A stretch of 61,544 nt of DNA, from assembly GCA_003142475.1 (NCBI GenBank), contig PLMK01000077.1, positions 1 to 61,544 on the forward strand, read 5' to 3'. This document shows positions 53,399 through 61,544 of this stretch, piece after piece; position 1 is the stretch's first letter, and every line of letters begins with the position of its first letter. This stretch comes from Ignavibacteriota bacterium. Lineage in GTDB: Bacteria; Bacteroidota; Ignavibacteria; UBA10030. The notes below the pieces were generated by a model, which worked only from the letters and a program-made list of their open reading frames with translations, was not told where the DNA came from and did not search any database. A program made the translations under genes and the position numbers.

Positions 53399-54724
53399 CT
53401 AAAAATCATAAATAAAACTAACTTTCGGTTCTACTCGATCTTGTTTTATAAAAGAACCATCAGTACGTAAAGATCCATCTGGATTTCTGTTTGAGAATGT
53501 TTGCTGATACAGCATTGACATCAATAAATACTTGACAGGCTTGTACCCAATTTCTGCACCAAGAATGGAATTGTCATCCAATATAAAAACACGGCCTATT
53601 CTTGCTTTATCAAATGCACCGCGTACAACTATGCCGGCGATTTCCGGCAATCGCAATTCTGCATGCAATATGCCTTGATTTTGTATTTCAGCAGGAGCCT
53701 GATAGCCAGCGATAATGTAAAAGGTGTTAAGGATGCTAACAATTATCTCTCCGAAATAACCTCGGTTTGCTGCGACTTGCCAGAGTGTGTCAGATTTACT
53801 GAGCCTATTAGTATAATTAAATCGATCATATTCATAGAATGCATTGAAATAAGCGGGTATATAATTTGCACCATTTATGCGATATTCATATTTCCCTCTG
53901 ATATTGAGAATCCCCATACCTGAAAAATTCATGTTTAAACCGATAGAAGAACCATGTCCATAATTGGAAATCTGAGCAAAATCGTAATACAAGATTGATT
54001 TTAAAAATGAATATGATATAATTGGTAAGCCAAAATCGAAACCATAAATCGAAAGACCGGTTCTGCTCGAGTCAATTTGTGTACGAGTATCAATATGAGA
54101 GTAATCGGCATACTGGTTCAAATCACGCGTATAGGTGGCGCCAACTTCAAAATTGTTAATAACAGGAACTTTCGCAAAACTGGTGAACTTTAAAGGCCTT
54201 ATGTACCCGCGCAAACCTAACAATCCTCTTCCGGTAACATCGCTGTATATAGACTCGAAACCGAATTTCTCAAAATTCAAATCTAACTCTATACCGGTTC
54301 TCCGCATATCATAGCTTGCATTATTGCGATAATTATAGATGATCGATCCGTGTCCTAGAAGTGAGTAATCAAGTTGTCCGACTCGAATGTAGAATGGATC
54401 ACCTTTTTGCGCCCAGCGGACATAACGAATGATACGGAGATAATCTTCAAATTTTACATAATCACCCATGCGTAGCTTTCCTTGCGTGTTGAAACGCAAA
54501 TTGAGATCGAGGCCAATGCCAAGTTGTCCGAATGCTACTTCCGGCGCAAAGCAGACCAAGTAATATGTTTCGCCATCTATAAATGTTGCACCAAAGCCCA
54601 TTTGGACAAAACCTCCATTCTCTCCCATCATCGCTGCGGCTGCGTTTGGGAGTTGTGCGTTCACGATTACCGATAAAAACATTAGCATAAAGAATATAAT
54701 GACAAGAATCTTAGCTGATTTCAT
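53399..54724 (-). CDS. Unrecognised outer-membrane protein
   Basis: The 441-residue protein has a signal peptide (about 1-23, ending VNAQL). The body is rich in beta-strand-like segments, such as GFVQMGFGATFIDGETYYLV and FGFESIYSDVTGRG, and ends PKVSFIYDF with terminal Phe, as in outer-membrane barrels. I do not recognise a family. It is cotranscribed with spmB, 19 bases downstream of its stop. It may be a porin-like or structural protein; nothing more can be said. Confidence 0.6.
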   Translation of the reverse strand: MKSAKILVIIFFMLMFLSVIVNAQLPNAAAAMMGENGGFVQMGFGATFIDGETYYLVCFAPEVAFGQLGIGLDLNLRFNTQGKLRMGDYVKFEDYLRIIRYVRWAQKGDPFYIRVGQLDYSLLGHGSIIYNYRNNASYDMRRTGIELDLNFEKFGFESIYSDVTGRGLLGLRGYIRPLKFTSFAKVPVINNFEVGATYTRDLNQYADYSHIDTRTQIDSSRTGLSIYGFDFGLPIISYSFLKSILYYDFAQISNYGHGSSIGLNMNFSGMGILNIRGKYEYRINGANYIPAYFNAFYEYDRFNYTNRLSKSDTLWQVAANRGYFGEIIVSILNTFYIIAGYQAPAEIQNQGILHAELRLPEIAGIVVRGAFDKARIGRVFILDDNSILGAEIGYKPVKYLLMSMLYQQTFSNRNPDGSLRTDGSFIKQDRVEPKVSFIYDF

Positions 54725-54743
54725 AATTCCTCAAAATATTTTC

Positions 54744-55292
54744 CTAAATTCCAAAAAGAATTCGACAAATAAAAACAGCGCCAAGCATGCCGGCAAAGTC
54801 TGCTAGCAATCCAACTGGCACAGCGTGGCGAGAGTTTTTAATGTTTACCGCTCCGAAATAAACAGCGAGCACATAAAACGTCGTCTCCGAACTGCCGTAC
54901 ATTGTTGAAGCAAGGACGCCGACAAACGAGTCCGGACCGTGCGTTTTCATCAACTCTGTCATAATTCCCAATGAACCGCTGCCCGACAGCGGGCGCATCA
55001 GTGCCATTGGCAATGTATCTGCAGGCATACCGATTAAATTTGTGATTGGTGAAATTATCAAGACCAGCAAATCCATCGCACCACTGGCACGGAAGATACC
55101 GATCGCAAACAACATCGCCACTAAATATGGAATGATGCGAATAGCTGTATTAAACCCATCCTTCGCTCCTTCTACGAAAACTTCATACATACGCACTTTT
55201 TTAACAAATCCCCAACCAAGAAATACTGCAATCATAAGCGGAATTGCAAAGATAGAAATCAGGTTGATAACGGTACGAAAAAGATCAGTCAT
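54744..55292 (-). CDS. spmB: SpmB-like membrane protein
   Basis: This 182-residue inner-membrane protein of the spore maturation B family has four to five helices and the motif DGFNTAIRIIPYLVAMLFA (about 42-60). MYGSSETTFYVLAVYFG is also typical. In Bacillus spmA and spmB affect spore core dehydration, but the pair is widespread in non-spore-formers, where the function is unknown; their GATE-like fold is related to nucleoside transporters. Its ATG overlaps the spmA end by 8 bases and GGAGA lies before it. Confidence 0.9.
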   Translation of the reverse strand: MTDLFRTVINLISIFAIPLMIAVFLGWGFVKKVRMYEVFVEGAKDGFNTAIRIIPYLVAMLFAIGIFRASGAMDLLVLIISPITNLIGMPADTLPMALMRPLSGSGSLGIMTELMKTHGPDSFVGVLASTMYGSSETTFYVLAVYFGAVNIKNSRHAVPVGLLADFAGMLGAVFICRILFGI

Positions 55293-56292
55293 TGCCTTTC
55301 TCCTCCGCTAATTTTTCCTCTTCATTCAATTTATTTTTGTATCTCGGAAGACGTTGTAAAATTTTTGATGCGATAACCCCGGTTACCGTTGCGCATCCCG
55401 CACCGAAGATTGCCGTGCCGATAATGATACCTGGATTTGCAGAGCCAGATGCGGCTCGCACTGCAATCGCGGTTGCCGGAATTAAAATTAATCCGCCGGT
55501 ATTAATTGCAAGGAAAGTCACCATCGCGTTTGTTGCAGTGCCGGTTTTTGGATTGAGTTTATTCAATTCCTCCATTGCCTTCAAACCCATCGGTGTCGCA
55601 GCATTGCTAAGGCCGAGCATATTTGCTGCCGTGTTCATTATGATTGCGCCAATAGCAGGATGATCGGACGGAACATCTGGAAACAAACGTTTTGTAATTG
55701 GAGTAAGTAATCGCGTAAGCACTTTCACCAATCCGGCTTCCTCCGCAACTTTGATGAGACCAAGCCAAAGTGCCATCACACCAATCAAACCAATTGCTAT
55801 TTCGACTGCGGTGTTTGCAAAATCAATTGCGGCTTGTGTAATGGCTTTCAATTTTACAAAACGAATCGGTTCAAATATAATTTTCGCTTTTCCCAAGGAT
55901 TTATTTTCAGAGAATTCTATTTTCTCCACTTTCCCCATGAGTGTACCTTTGGCAGAAGCGGATTTGCTCATTTCTTTCCAGCGCGTCGGTGTTACTTCTG
56001 TGGATGAGAAAATGAAGCTCCCGGTTCCATCTGATGAAAGCGAAATAACGACCGGTTGATTTACTTCTTCAATCTGTGAAGTTGTTTTGTAGAAATCATT
56101 GAATTGTTTTGCCGTAAGATAAAACTGCCCTTCCCATCTCATAGCAGTGCCGGATAATATTTGTGGTGAGAGGAATGCTACTTCCAGCGGCACACCATTT
56201 TGGTACGTGTTCTGGAATTCATCATTGATATCTTTCCCAACACCAACGATGAGCGCGATTGCTATAAGAAAGAGCCAGATGTAATTTAGCAT
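55285..56292 (-). CDS. spmA: SpmA-like membrane protein (nucleoside-recognition GATE domain)
   Basis: The 335-residue protein has an N-terminal helix, a soluble stretch of about 130 residues (about 30-150), and then the SpmA membrane domain with VEIAIGLIGVMALWLGLIKV (about 170-189). It also contains NTAANMLGLSNAATPMGLKA. The extracytoplasmic insert makes it longer than Bacillus SpmA (about 196). With spmB it likely forms one complex of unknown function. It is the first gene of the spmA-spmB-OMP unit. Confidence 0.88.
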   Translation of the reverse strand: MLNYIWLFLIAIALIVGVGKDINDEFQNTYQNGVPLEVAFLSPQILSGTAMRWEGQFYLTAKQFNDFYKTTSQIEEVNQPVVISLSSDGTGSFIFSSTEVTPTRWKEMSKSASAKGTLMGKVEKIEFSENKSLGKAKIIFEPIRFVKLKAITQAAIDFANTAVEIAIGLIGVMALWLGLIKVAEEAGLVKVLTRLLTPITKRLFPDVPSDHPAIGAIIMNTAANMLGLSNAATPMGLKAMEELNKLNPKTGTATNAMVTFLAINTGGLILIPATAIAVRAASGSANPGIIIGTAIFGAGCATVTGVIASKILQRLPRYKNKLNEEEKLAEEKGND

Positions 56293-56502
56293 TACAAGTC
56301 CTAATTATAGACACTATGAGTAGACTATGTGAATTCGACGTCAAATTATTCTTTTATACTGAAAAAACCAAGCGGAATGTTGGGAAGGAGACACGGATCA
56401 CATATACAACTGAACTATACCTGTAAATCAGCTACGAGTATGGTTCTTTCAATAAAGGATTGTTCTTTGATTCTATTCTGTTTGTTCTGTCGAAGAAGAG
56501 AC

Positions 56503-59500
56503 TTATGAGTTTCTGTCCTTTTTTGTCGATGTCGTTGTGTCAATGGATGGTAGTTCCGTAGTTGCTACGGTCTGACCGGTTATCTGTGAGCCTTCAGTCT
56601 GAACATCATCATCATTTCGAATTTCTCGCTTAAATCGTTCCTCAAATATCGTATAGAGAATGGGAACAAAGAAGAGCGTTAACACAGTAGAGAATGTCAA
56701 TCCACCGATAACAGCAATTGCCAGCGGCGCCTGTGTCGATTCCCCGCCAAGTCCAATGGCCATAGGAATCAATCCGAGCACGGTTGCGAGCGATGTCATA
56801 AGAATGGGTTTTAAACGAGTCTTGCCGCCGCGTACGACCGCTTCGTGCAATTCAAGTCCACTGATGCGCAGGTGATTTGTATAATCTACAAGAAGAATAC
56901 CATTACTCACTACGATACCGACCATTACGATCACTCCCTGAAACGATGTGACCGAAAGCGTCGTATGAGTAAGAAACAACATCCATAAAACGCCGGCTAT
57001 GCCGAGCGGAACAGTGAACATGATAATAAACGGATCGATGAACGATTGAAATTGTGATGCCATAACAACATACACCAAGATAATTGCAAGCAGGAACGCT
57101 AGAGCCAGATCGGAGAATGTTTTTTTCTGCTGTTCAACATTGCCCGTCTGTTTTATTTCAAATCCTTGTGGCACCTTCAATTTATCGAGTTTATCCTGAA
57201 TATCTTTCGAAACGCTTCCCAGGTCCCGTCCCACAGCGTTTGCGGTCACTTCGACAAGGCGCTGCTGATACTTTCGATCAATCTGCACCGGGCCGCTGCG
57301 CTTTTCAATCGTAGCAATATTTCCTAACAGCACTTGCTGCCCGTTTGCAGTCGTGATCGTCAATTGTTTTAAGTCTTCGATTTGGTTTCGAAAATCCTGA
57401 TCAAGTCGCACAAGAATATTATATTGATTGCCGGAGATCGGATCGGTATACAGCGACGCAACAGTTCCATTCATGCACGTATTGATTGTATTGGAAATGC
57501 CTGCAACATCGATTCCCAGAACGCCCGCTTTGTCACGGTCGATATTGATATGTAGTTCAGGTAAGTTGTCGTCTCGCGTAACCTGTACGTCTGCTGCACC
57601 AGGAGTTGAGCGAACTATTTGTGCAATCTCCTTTGCCAGTGCACTTCCGGCCGAAAGGTCAAAACCGCGTATTTCAACATCAAGAGGAGCTGTGGAACCA
57701 AAATTTAATAGGGTACGCAATATACCGCTGGGAGTCACGAACACCTGTACGCCTGGCAGATTTGCTAATTTGCGCCGAACATCGGCAGCAATTTCAAACA
57801 TTGAGCGACTGCGTTCTTCTGGAGACACAAGACCGATTTGAATGTTGCCTGCATGGCTTCCAGAATTGCCTCCGCCCCCTATGCCTGAAGCGGTTTTTGT
57901 ATTTGTGGTAATACCAACGTCCGTAATGAGAACCTGTGTTTCAGGGACAGCCGAAAAAAGTATTTTTTCCATTTGCCTCGCTACCGAATCCGTTTCTTCA
58001 TACCGCGAACCGACGGGCAACTTAAATGCTATCCTAAATTTGCTTTCATCCTGATCAGGGAAAAATTCTGTTCCGATGAACGCATAAAGACCCAACGACA
58101 GTGCTGAGAAAAGAACAATGCTGACGACGATCGTTTTCCGATGCTTCATCGTCCATCGAAGGCATTTTTCATAGAACGATTCAATACTCTCAATCCTATC
58201 GTGAAAATATACTCTCGTACGATCCGAGAATTTATTCGATATCCTGTCCAATTCTTTTTCCGGTGGAAGATAATTCATGCACATCAGCGGCGTAACCGTC
58301 CGCGAGACAAAGAATGATCCAAACAGCGCCACGGCAATCGTTATCGTAAGAGGAATAAAGAGAAGCTTTGCAATGCCACTCAGGAATACGACAGGTAAGA
58401 AGACAATAACCGTTGTCAGTGTAGAAATAAAGATCGGTGCAGCAACTTCCTTTGCTGCGCCTAAGGTCGCATCAAGGCGCGATTCGCCTTTCTTGCGCAT
58501 GTTATAATGGCGCGAAATTGCTTCCAGTTCAACAATAGAATCATCCACTAGCCTTCCGACCGCAAGTGCAAGTCCACCAAAGGTCATAATATTGAGTGTA
58601 ATGTTTCCGAAGCGGAATAAAATAAATGTGATGAGTATGGACAGCGGAATAGCGACAAGGATAATTAACGTGCCGCGGATATTACGCAGAAAGATAATGA
58701 TGATGATCATTGCGAGAATGCCGCCGAGCATCGCCTCTCTCTGCAATCCGGAAATTGTTTGCCGTATATAAACAGATTGATCGAACGTGGCCGTCATTTT
58801 TACAGAGGAGGGGATGCCTGTCAACTTCGGTATCCCGCGCGTCACATTATCAACAACTTCTACTGTGTTTGCGCTCGAAAGCTTCAAAACGCGCATCACA
58901 ACGCCAGCTTTGCCGTTAACACGCACAATTTCTGTCTGTTCCTGATAACTGTCATCAACAGAACCGATGTCTTTCAGACGTATTGGAATACCGTTGACCG
59001 TTTTCACGACAATATTTTCCATCGGCTTGACAACATTAAAGAGACTTTCGGTCTTCAAGGTATAATCGAAAGGACCTGTTTTGAGATCGCCCGACGGTAT
59101 AATCAGATTGGAATTTGCGACAGCGGTTAAAACAGTTTGTACCGGAATGCCCATTGCTTGAATTCTATTGCGGTCAAGTGTTACATGAATTTCCCGAATT
59201 CTTCCACCTGAAACAATTGCCGAAGCAACACCGTTGATGTGTTCGATCTGTGGCTCAATAATATTGTACGCCAAATCATAGAGGTCGCGCTGATCCATAT
59301 CGCCCTCAACAGCAACGACGCACACCGGAAGGCTCGTAATGTCAAACCGCAATACCGAAGGTTGTGAAACGCCCGTTGGCAATTGATTGATGATGCGATT
59401 GACACGCTGCACACAATCCACAAGCCCAACATCGGTGTTCGCATCCCAATTGAAATAGACGCTTACTTGTGAAATTCCCTCGCGCGTTGAAGACTGAACG

Positions 59501-59736
59501 TAATTGACATCATTAATAGAACTAACACTTCGCTCAATGAGACGCGTTACGCTTTGTTCCATATCGAGAGGACCGGCGCCGGTATAATACGTCACTACTG
59601 TAACGACTGGAATTGTCAGATTCGGCAGCATATCGATGGGAAGCTGCGAAAACGAAACAAACCCCAACAAAACAATTGTCAACGCAAAGAGAAATGTTGA
59701 GATCGGATAACGAAGCGCAAGTCTAGTAAGCCACAT
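56503..59736 (-). CDS. RND-family efflux transporter (HAE1-type)
   Basis: The 1077-residue inner-membrane pump has the AcrB-like layout: helix 1 at about 12-30, a large periplasmic domain, helices 2-6 starting near 335, and a second half of the same design. The proton-relay Asp pair is in GRLVDDSIVELEA (about 392). Such pumps export drugs, lipids or metals with a periplasmic adaptor and an outer-membrane channel. The adaptor gene is adjacent, but no TolC-type gene is in the window. The C-terminal 45 residues are polar and Thr-rich. The substrate cannot be predicted. Confidence 0.92.
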   Translation of the reverse strand: MWLTRLALRYPISTFLFALTIVLLGFVSFSQLPIDMLPNLTIPVVTVVTYYTGAGPLDMEQSVTRLIERSVSSINDVNYVQSSTREGISQVSVYFNWDANTDVGLVDCVQRVNRIINQLPTGVSQPSVLRFDITSLPVCVVAVEGDMDQRDLYDLAYNIIEPQIEHINGVASAIVSGGRIREIHVTLDRNRIQAMGIPVQTVLTAVANSNLIIPSGDLKTGPFDYTLKTESLFNVVKPMENIVVKTVNGIPIRLKDIGSVDDSYQEQTEIVRVNGKAGVVMRVLKLSSANTVEVVDNVTRGIPKLTGIPSSVKMTATFDQSVYIRQTISGLQREAMLGGILAMIIIIIFLRNIRGTLIILVAIPLSILITFILFRFGNITLNIMTFGGLALAVGRLVDDSIVELEAISRHYNMRKKGESRLDATLGAAKEVAAPIFISTLTTVIVFLPVVFLSGIAKLLFIPLTITIAVALFGSFFVSRTVTPLMCMNYLPPEKELDRISNKFSDRTRVYFHDRIESIESFYEKCLRWTMKHRKTIVVSIVLFSALSLGLYAFIGTEFFPDQDESKFRIAFKLPVGSRYEETDSVARQMEKILFSAVPETQVLITDVGITTNTKTASGIGGGGNSGSHAGNIQIGLVSPEERSRSMFEIAADVRRKLANLPGVQVFVTPSGILRTLLNFGSTAPLDVEIRGFDLSAGSALAKEIAQIVRSTPGAADVQVTRDDNLPELHINIDRDKAGVLGIDVAGISNTINTCMNGTVASLYTDPISGNQYNILVRLDQDFRNQIEDLKQLTITTANGQQVLLGNIATIEKRSGPVQIDRKYQQRLVEVTANAVGRDLGSVSKDIQDKLDKLKVPQGFEIKQTGNVEQQKKTFSDLALAFLLAIILVYVVMASQFQSFIDPFIIMFTVPLGIAGVLWMLFLTHTTLSVTSFQGVIVMVGIVVSNGILLVDYTNHLRISGLELHEAVVRGGKTRLKPILMTSLATVLGLIPMAIGLGGESTQAPLAIAVIGGLTFSTVLTLFFVPILYTIFEERFKREIRNDDDVQTEGSQITGQTVATTELPSIDTTTSTKKDRNS

Positions 59737-59751
59737 AAATTGTAAACCGTT

Positions 59752-60807
59752 TTACTTTTGAATAGTGAGAGTTGTGCCTTCTTTGACAAATTGCTGGCCC
59801 GTTGTAATGATGTCTTCATCGCCATTCAAGCCAGCGAGAATTTCGGTATGCGAATTAGTTTCGTTGCCTATGGTAATTCGAATTTGATGTGCTTTCTTTC
59901 CATCCGAAATGAAGACGAAATATCCATTATCATCTTTTAATAAATCATCCGACGACAATGTAAGAGCATTAGGCCGTTCGCTGACAATAAACGAGATGGT
60001 TGCAAACATACCGGGTTTGATAATGCGGGAATGATTGGGAATATCCACTTCAATTGGCATTGTTCGTGTTGTCAGATCGACGGCTTCGCTGAAACGGCTG
60101 ACATATCCAACAAATTCTTGATTCGGCAACGCATCAAGTGTCACTTTTGCCGTCAGCACGTGATACATCTGCGACAAATCTTTTTCTGGTACATATACAA
60201 TAATTTTCACGCTATCGAGGTACATCATTGTAAAAAGTGTTGATGTACTTGCACCTATCAACGCACCGGCATCTAAAAATCTTCGCGTAACAAAGCCGTT
60301 GAACGGGGCAACAATATGCGCATAACTGAGATGAGTCGCTGCGGCGTCATAATTTGCTTTCGCGACTTTCATCGTTGCTTCGGCGTTATCCACATCCTGT
60401 TTTGCCGCAAGATTCCTTTCAAAAAGTTGCTTCGCACGTTCGAACAACAAAGATGCATTTTGGTACGTTGCATTTGTCTGCTGATATTGCTGGAACAATT
60501 CCGTTGTATCGATTAAGGCCAGCATTTGATTGCTGTGAACGTACGTTCCCATTTCGACATAGTTGCGTTCCAAGTTTCCGCTCACCTTCGAATAGATAGT
60601 CGCTTGCTGCAGGGGAAGAATATCACCAGTGTACGTAAATATTGTTCTCATTGTTTCTTTAAAGGGTTTCTGGACCTTCACAAGCGCTATACCCTGCCGC
60701 CGGTCCATCGTCGACGATGTCAAGGCAATCCGCAACACCACAACGAGAAGGAGGATAGCGATTATTCCGCCGCCGATAAAATATTTCTTTTTTATTCCCA
60801 TAATCAT
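59752..60807 (-). CDS. RND efflux periplasmic adaptor (membrane fusion protein)
   Basis: This 351-residue adaptor has an N-terminal membrane anchor (about 9-29) rather than a lipobox. The split lipoyl halves are near GDILPLQQATIYSKVSGNL and the segment with IVAPFNGFVTRRFLDAGALI (about 165-184), separated by an alpha hairpin (about 105-160). Beta-barrel and membrane-proximal domains follow. It bridges the RND pump to an outer-membrane channel. Its stop lies 15 bases before the pump gene. Confidence 0.92.
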   Translation of the reverse strand: MIMGIKKKYFIGGGIIAILLLVVVLRIALTSSTMDRRQGIALVKVQKPFKETMRTIFTYTGDILPLQQATIYSKVSGNLERNYVEMGTYVHSNQMLALIDTTELFQQYQQTNATYQNASLLFERAKQLFERNLAAKQDVDNAEATMKVAKANYDAAATHLSYAHIVAPFNGFVTRRFLDAGALIGASTSTLFTMMYLDSVKIIVYVPEKDLSQMYHVLTAKVTLDALPNQEFVGYVSRFSEAVDLTTRTMPIEVDIPNHSRIIKPGMFATISFIVSERPNALTLSSDDLLKDDNGYFVFISDGKKAHQIRITIGNETNSHTEILAGLNGDEDIITTGQQFVKEGTTLTIQK

Positions 60808-60917
60808 TGATTTTTATTCCATATTTTCTTCACGTACTCATTCCCACTAAGATATATTGTTCATTTGCAATTAATAAAGTCGCAATAAAACTGAACCGGC
60901 ACATTGATTCCAAAACT

Positions 60918-61283
60918 TTATTTCTTTGGTGAATCGTGTTTCCATTTTTTTGCATCGTGTACATTCATCTCTTGAATTATTTCATCAAATACTTTGGTTT
61001 GATCCGCATTTAAAACTTTTCGAATTTCTATTCGTGTTGTATCTCGCATCGCAAGCATTTGATTTCTATGAACATCTATTTGTTTCTTGCGTGCATCAAG
61101 AATTGAATCCACTTGCGCAATTTGGCGCTCATCGAGGTGCAATCGTTCCGTTAACATTTTCTGAAAATCCGGTGGTGTGTGCTCTGCCTTTATAAAAACG
61201 CGATCCTGCGCAAACCATCCACACAATATTCCAAGGATAAAGCTGAGAAGAATGAACAGAATTGTTTTTGTCTTTGGTTTCAT
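60918..61283 (-). CDS. Spy/CpxP-like periplasmic protein
   Basis: The 121-residue protein has an N-terminal membrane segment (about 6-24) and a helical domain rich in charged and Met/Gln residues. LTERLHLDERQIAQVDSIL and RKVLNADQTKVFDEIIQEM resemble the paired LTxxQ motifs of Spy/CpxP proteins, which act as periplasmic chaperones or stress sensors. It lies between a partial membrane-protein gene and the RND pair, so it may belong to an envelope-stress regulon with the pump. It could also be a metal-binding periplasmic protein. Confidence 0.72.
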   Translation of the reverse strand: MKPKTKTILFILLSFILGILCGWFAQDRVFIKAEHTPPDFQKMLTERLHLDERQIAQVDSILDARKKQIDVHRNQMLAMRDTTRIEIRKVLNADQTKVFDEIIQEMNVHDAKKWKHDSPKK

Positions 61284-61302
61284 AACTCGGTTCTTTCGTT
61301 CA

Positions 61303-61544
61303 CTATTTAGTCATCACCGCATACAATAAATCGCTCTTCGAGAAACTTTCTGGTTGAAGTAATACATGTACTGAAACAGAATCTGATGTGATTCTATTTA
61401 ATAGCTGATCACTCATTGCTGACGCAGTGTTGTTGTTAAAACTCGTAAAAAGGAACATTACAAGGACAACAACTGCAAGCAAGAAAAATGTATTTCGCGC
61501 CGATGGTTCTACGCCAAGCCATTCCACAGTTTGTTCATCTCGCC
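61303..61544 (-). CDS. Partial membrane protein at right edge (possible anti-sigma factor)
   Basis: The frame is open from the window edge to a stop at 61303. The visible residues include EWLGVEPSARNTFFLLAVVV, one membrane helix (about residues 12-30 of the visible part) and a short polar segment ending LLYAVMTK. The GTG at 61527 is probably internal because the frame continues upstream without a stop. A cytoplasmic N-terminus, one helix and a short periplasmic end next to a Spy-like gene would fit an anti-sigma factor, but too little is visible to be sure. Confidence 0.45.
   Translation of the reverse strand, partial: RDEQTVEWLGVEPSARNTFFLLAVVVLVMFLFTSFNNNTASAMSDQLLNRITSDSVSVHVLLQPESFSKSDLLYAVMTK

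Noticed and set aside
56304-56333. TTCACA-18-TATAAT before spmA
   Set aside because: The -10 box would place the transcript start about 5 bases before the ATG and remove the ribosome site, so it is probably chance unless the message is leaderless.

Overview
The window comes from a bacterium of the Bacteroidota/Chlorobiota (FCB) superphylum. My best guess is an Ignavibacteria- or Chlorobi-like lineage rather than a true Bacteroidia. The YebC-type regulator has the Bacteroidota-style N-terminus, and the order ileS, TraR-type zinc-finger gene, lspA, rluD is familiar from this superphylum. Several promoters look like ordinary sigma-70 sites (TTGACA, 17 bases, TATTAT) and many genes have clear Shine-Dalgarno sequences, which is unlike typical Bacteroidia. 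The lineage call is inference; no rRNA or tRNA gene was seen.

Layout. 1-8384 (minus): a type IV pilus assembly operon reading pilC, pilB, pilT, a PilM-PilN fusion, a PilO/PilP-like protein and a secretin that runs off the left edge. 8547-23150 (minus): an 11-gene operon for purine or related heterocycle breakdown, the most interesting block. It reads zinc-ribbon threonine-synthase-like enzyme, ssnA-type amidohydrolase, three-subunit molybdenum hydroxylase, APC permease, preT, preA, ygeW, an unfamiliar fold-type-II PLP enzyme, and ygeY. 23160-24960: a short decayed zone with a frameshifted YkgJ-type cysteine-cluster gene and an alpha/beta hydrolase with an in-frame stop. 24982-31815 (minus): radC, a TPR plus periplasmic-binding-fold protein, an ABC transporter pair and guaA.

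31934-34026 (plus): a YebC-family gene and a DUF6600-like secreted protein behind a near-perfect sigma-54 promoter. 34146-41892 (minus): a housekeeping operon yggS, divIVA-like, purine nucleoside phosphorylase, ileS, TraR-type gene, lspA, rluD. 42058-49160 (plus): a TPR protein, aroE, rplU-rpmA, mdh, then a FadL-like channel next to a GDSL/SGNH lipoprotein. 49257-61544 (minus): an anti-sigma-type kinase, two unfamiliar outer-membrane proteins, a beta-CASP nuclease, spmAB, an RND efflux pair, a Spy/CpxP-like protein and a partial membrane protein at the right edge.

How it fits together. The purine-type operon carries an importer, ring hydroxylation (Xdh), deamination (SsnA), ring reduction (PreTA), carbamoyl-group phosphorolysis (YgeW), amide/ureido hydrolysis (YgeY) and two PLP lyase/synthase-like enzymes. 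It resembles the ygeW-ygeX-ygeY-ygfK-ssnA-xdhD clusters tied to anaerobic urate breakdown, but the canonical diaminopropionate lyase, hydantoinase, carbamate kinase and YgfK are not here. It is therefore a variant whose chemistry cannot be read off the known pathway. No stretch over 300 bases is left without a gene or gene remnant. The larger gaps (4907-5169, 32645-32892, 53154-53398, 46141-46376, 56293-56502) hold only the promoters and terminators listed, or nothing I can name. No CRISPR array, transposase or integrase was found.
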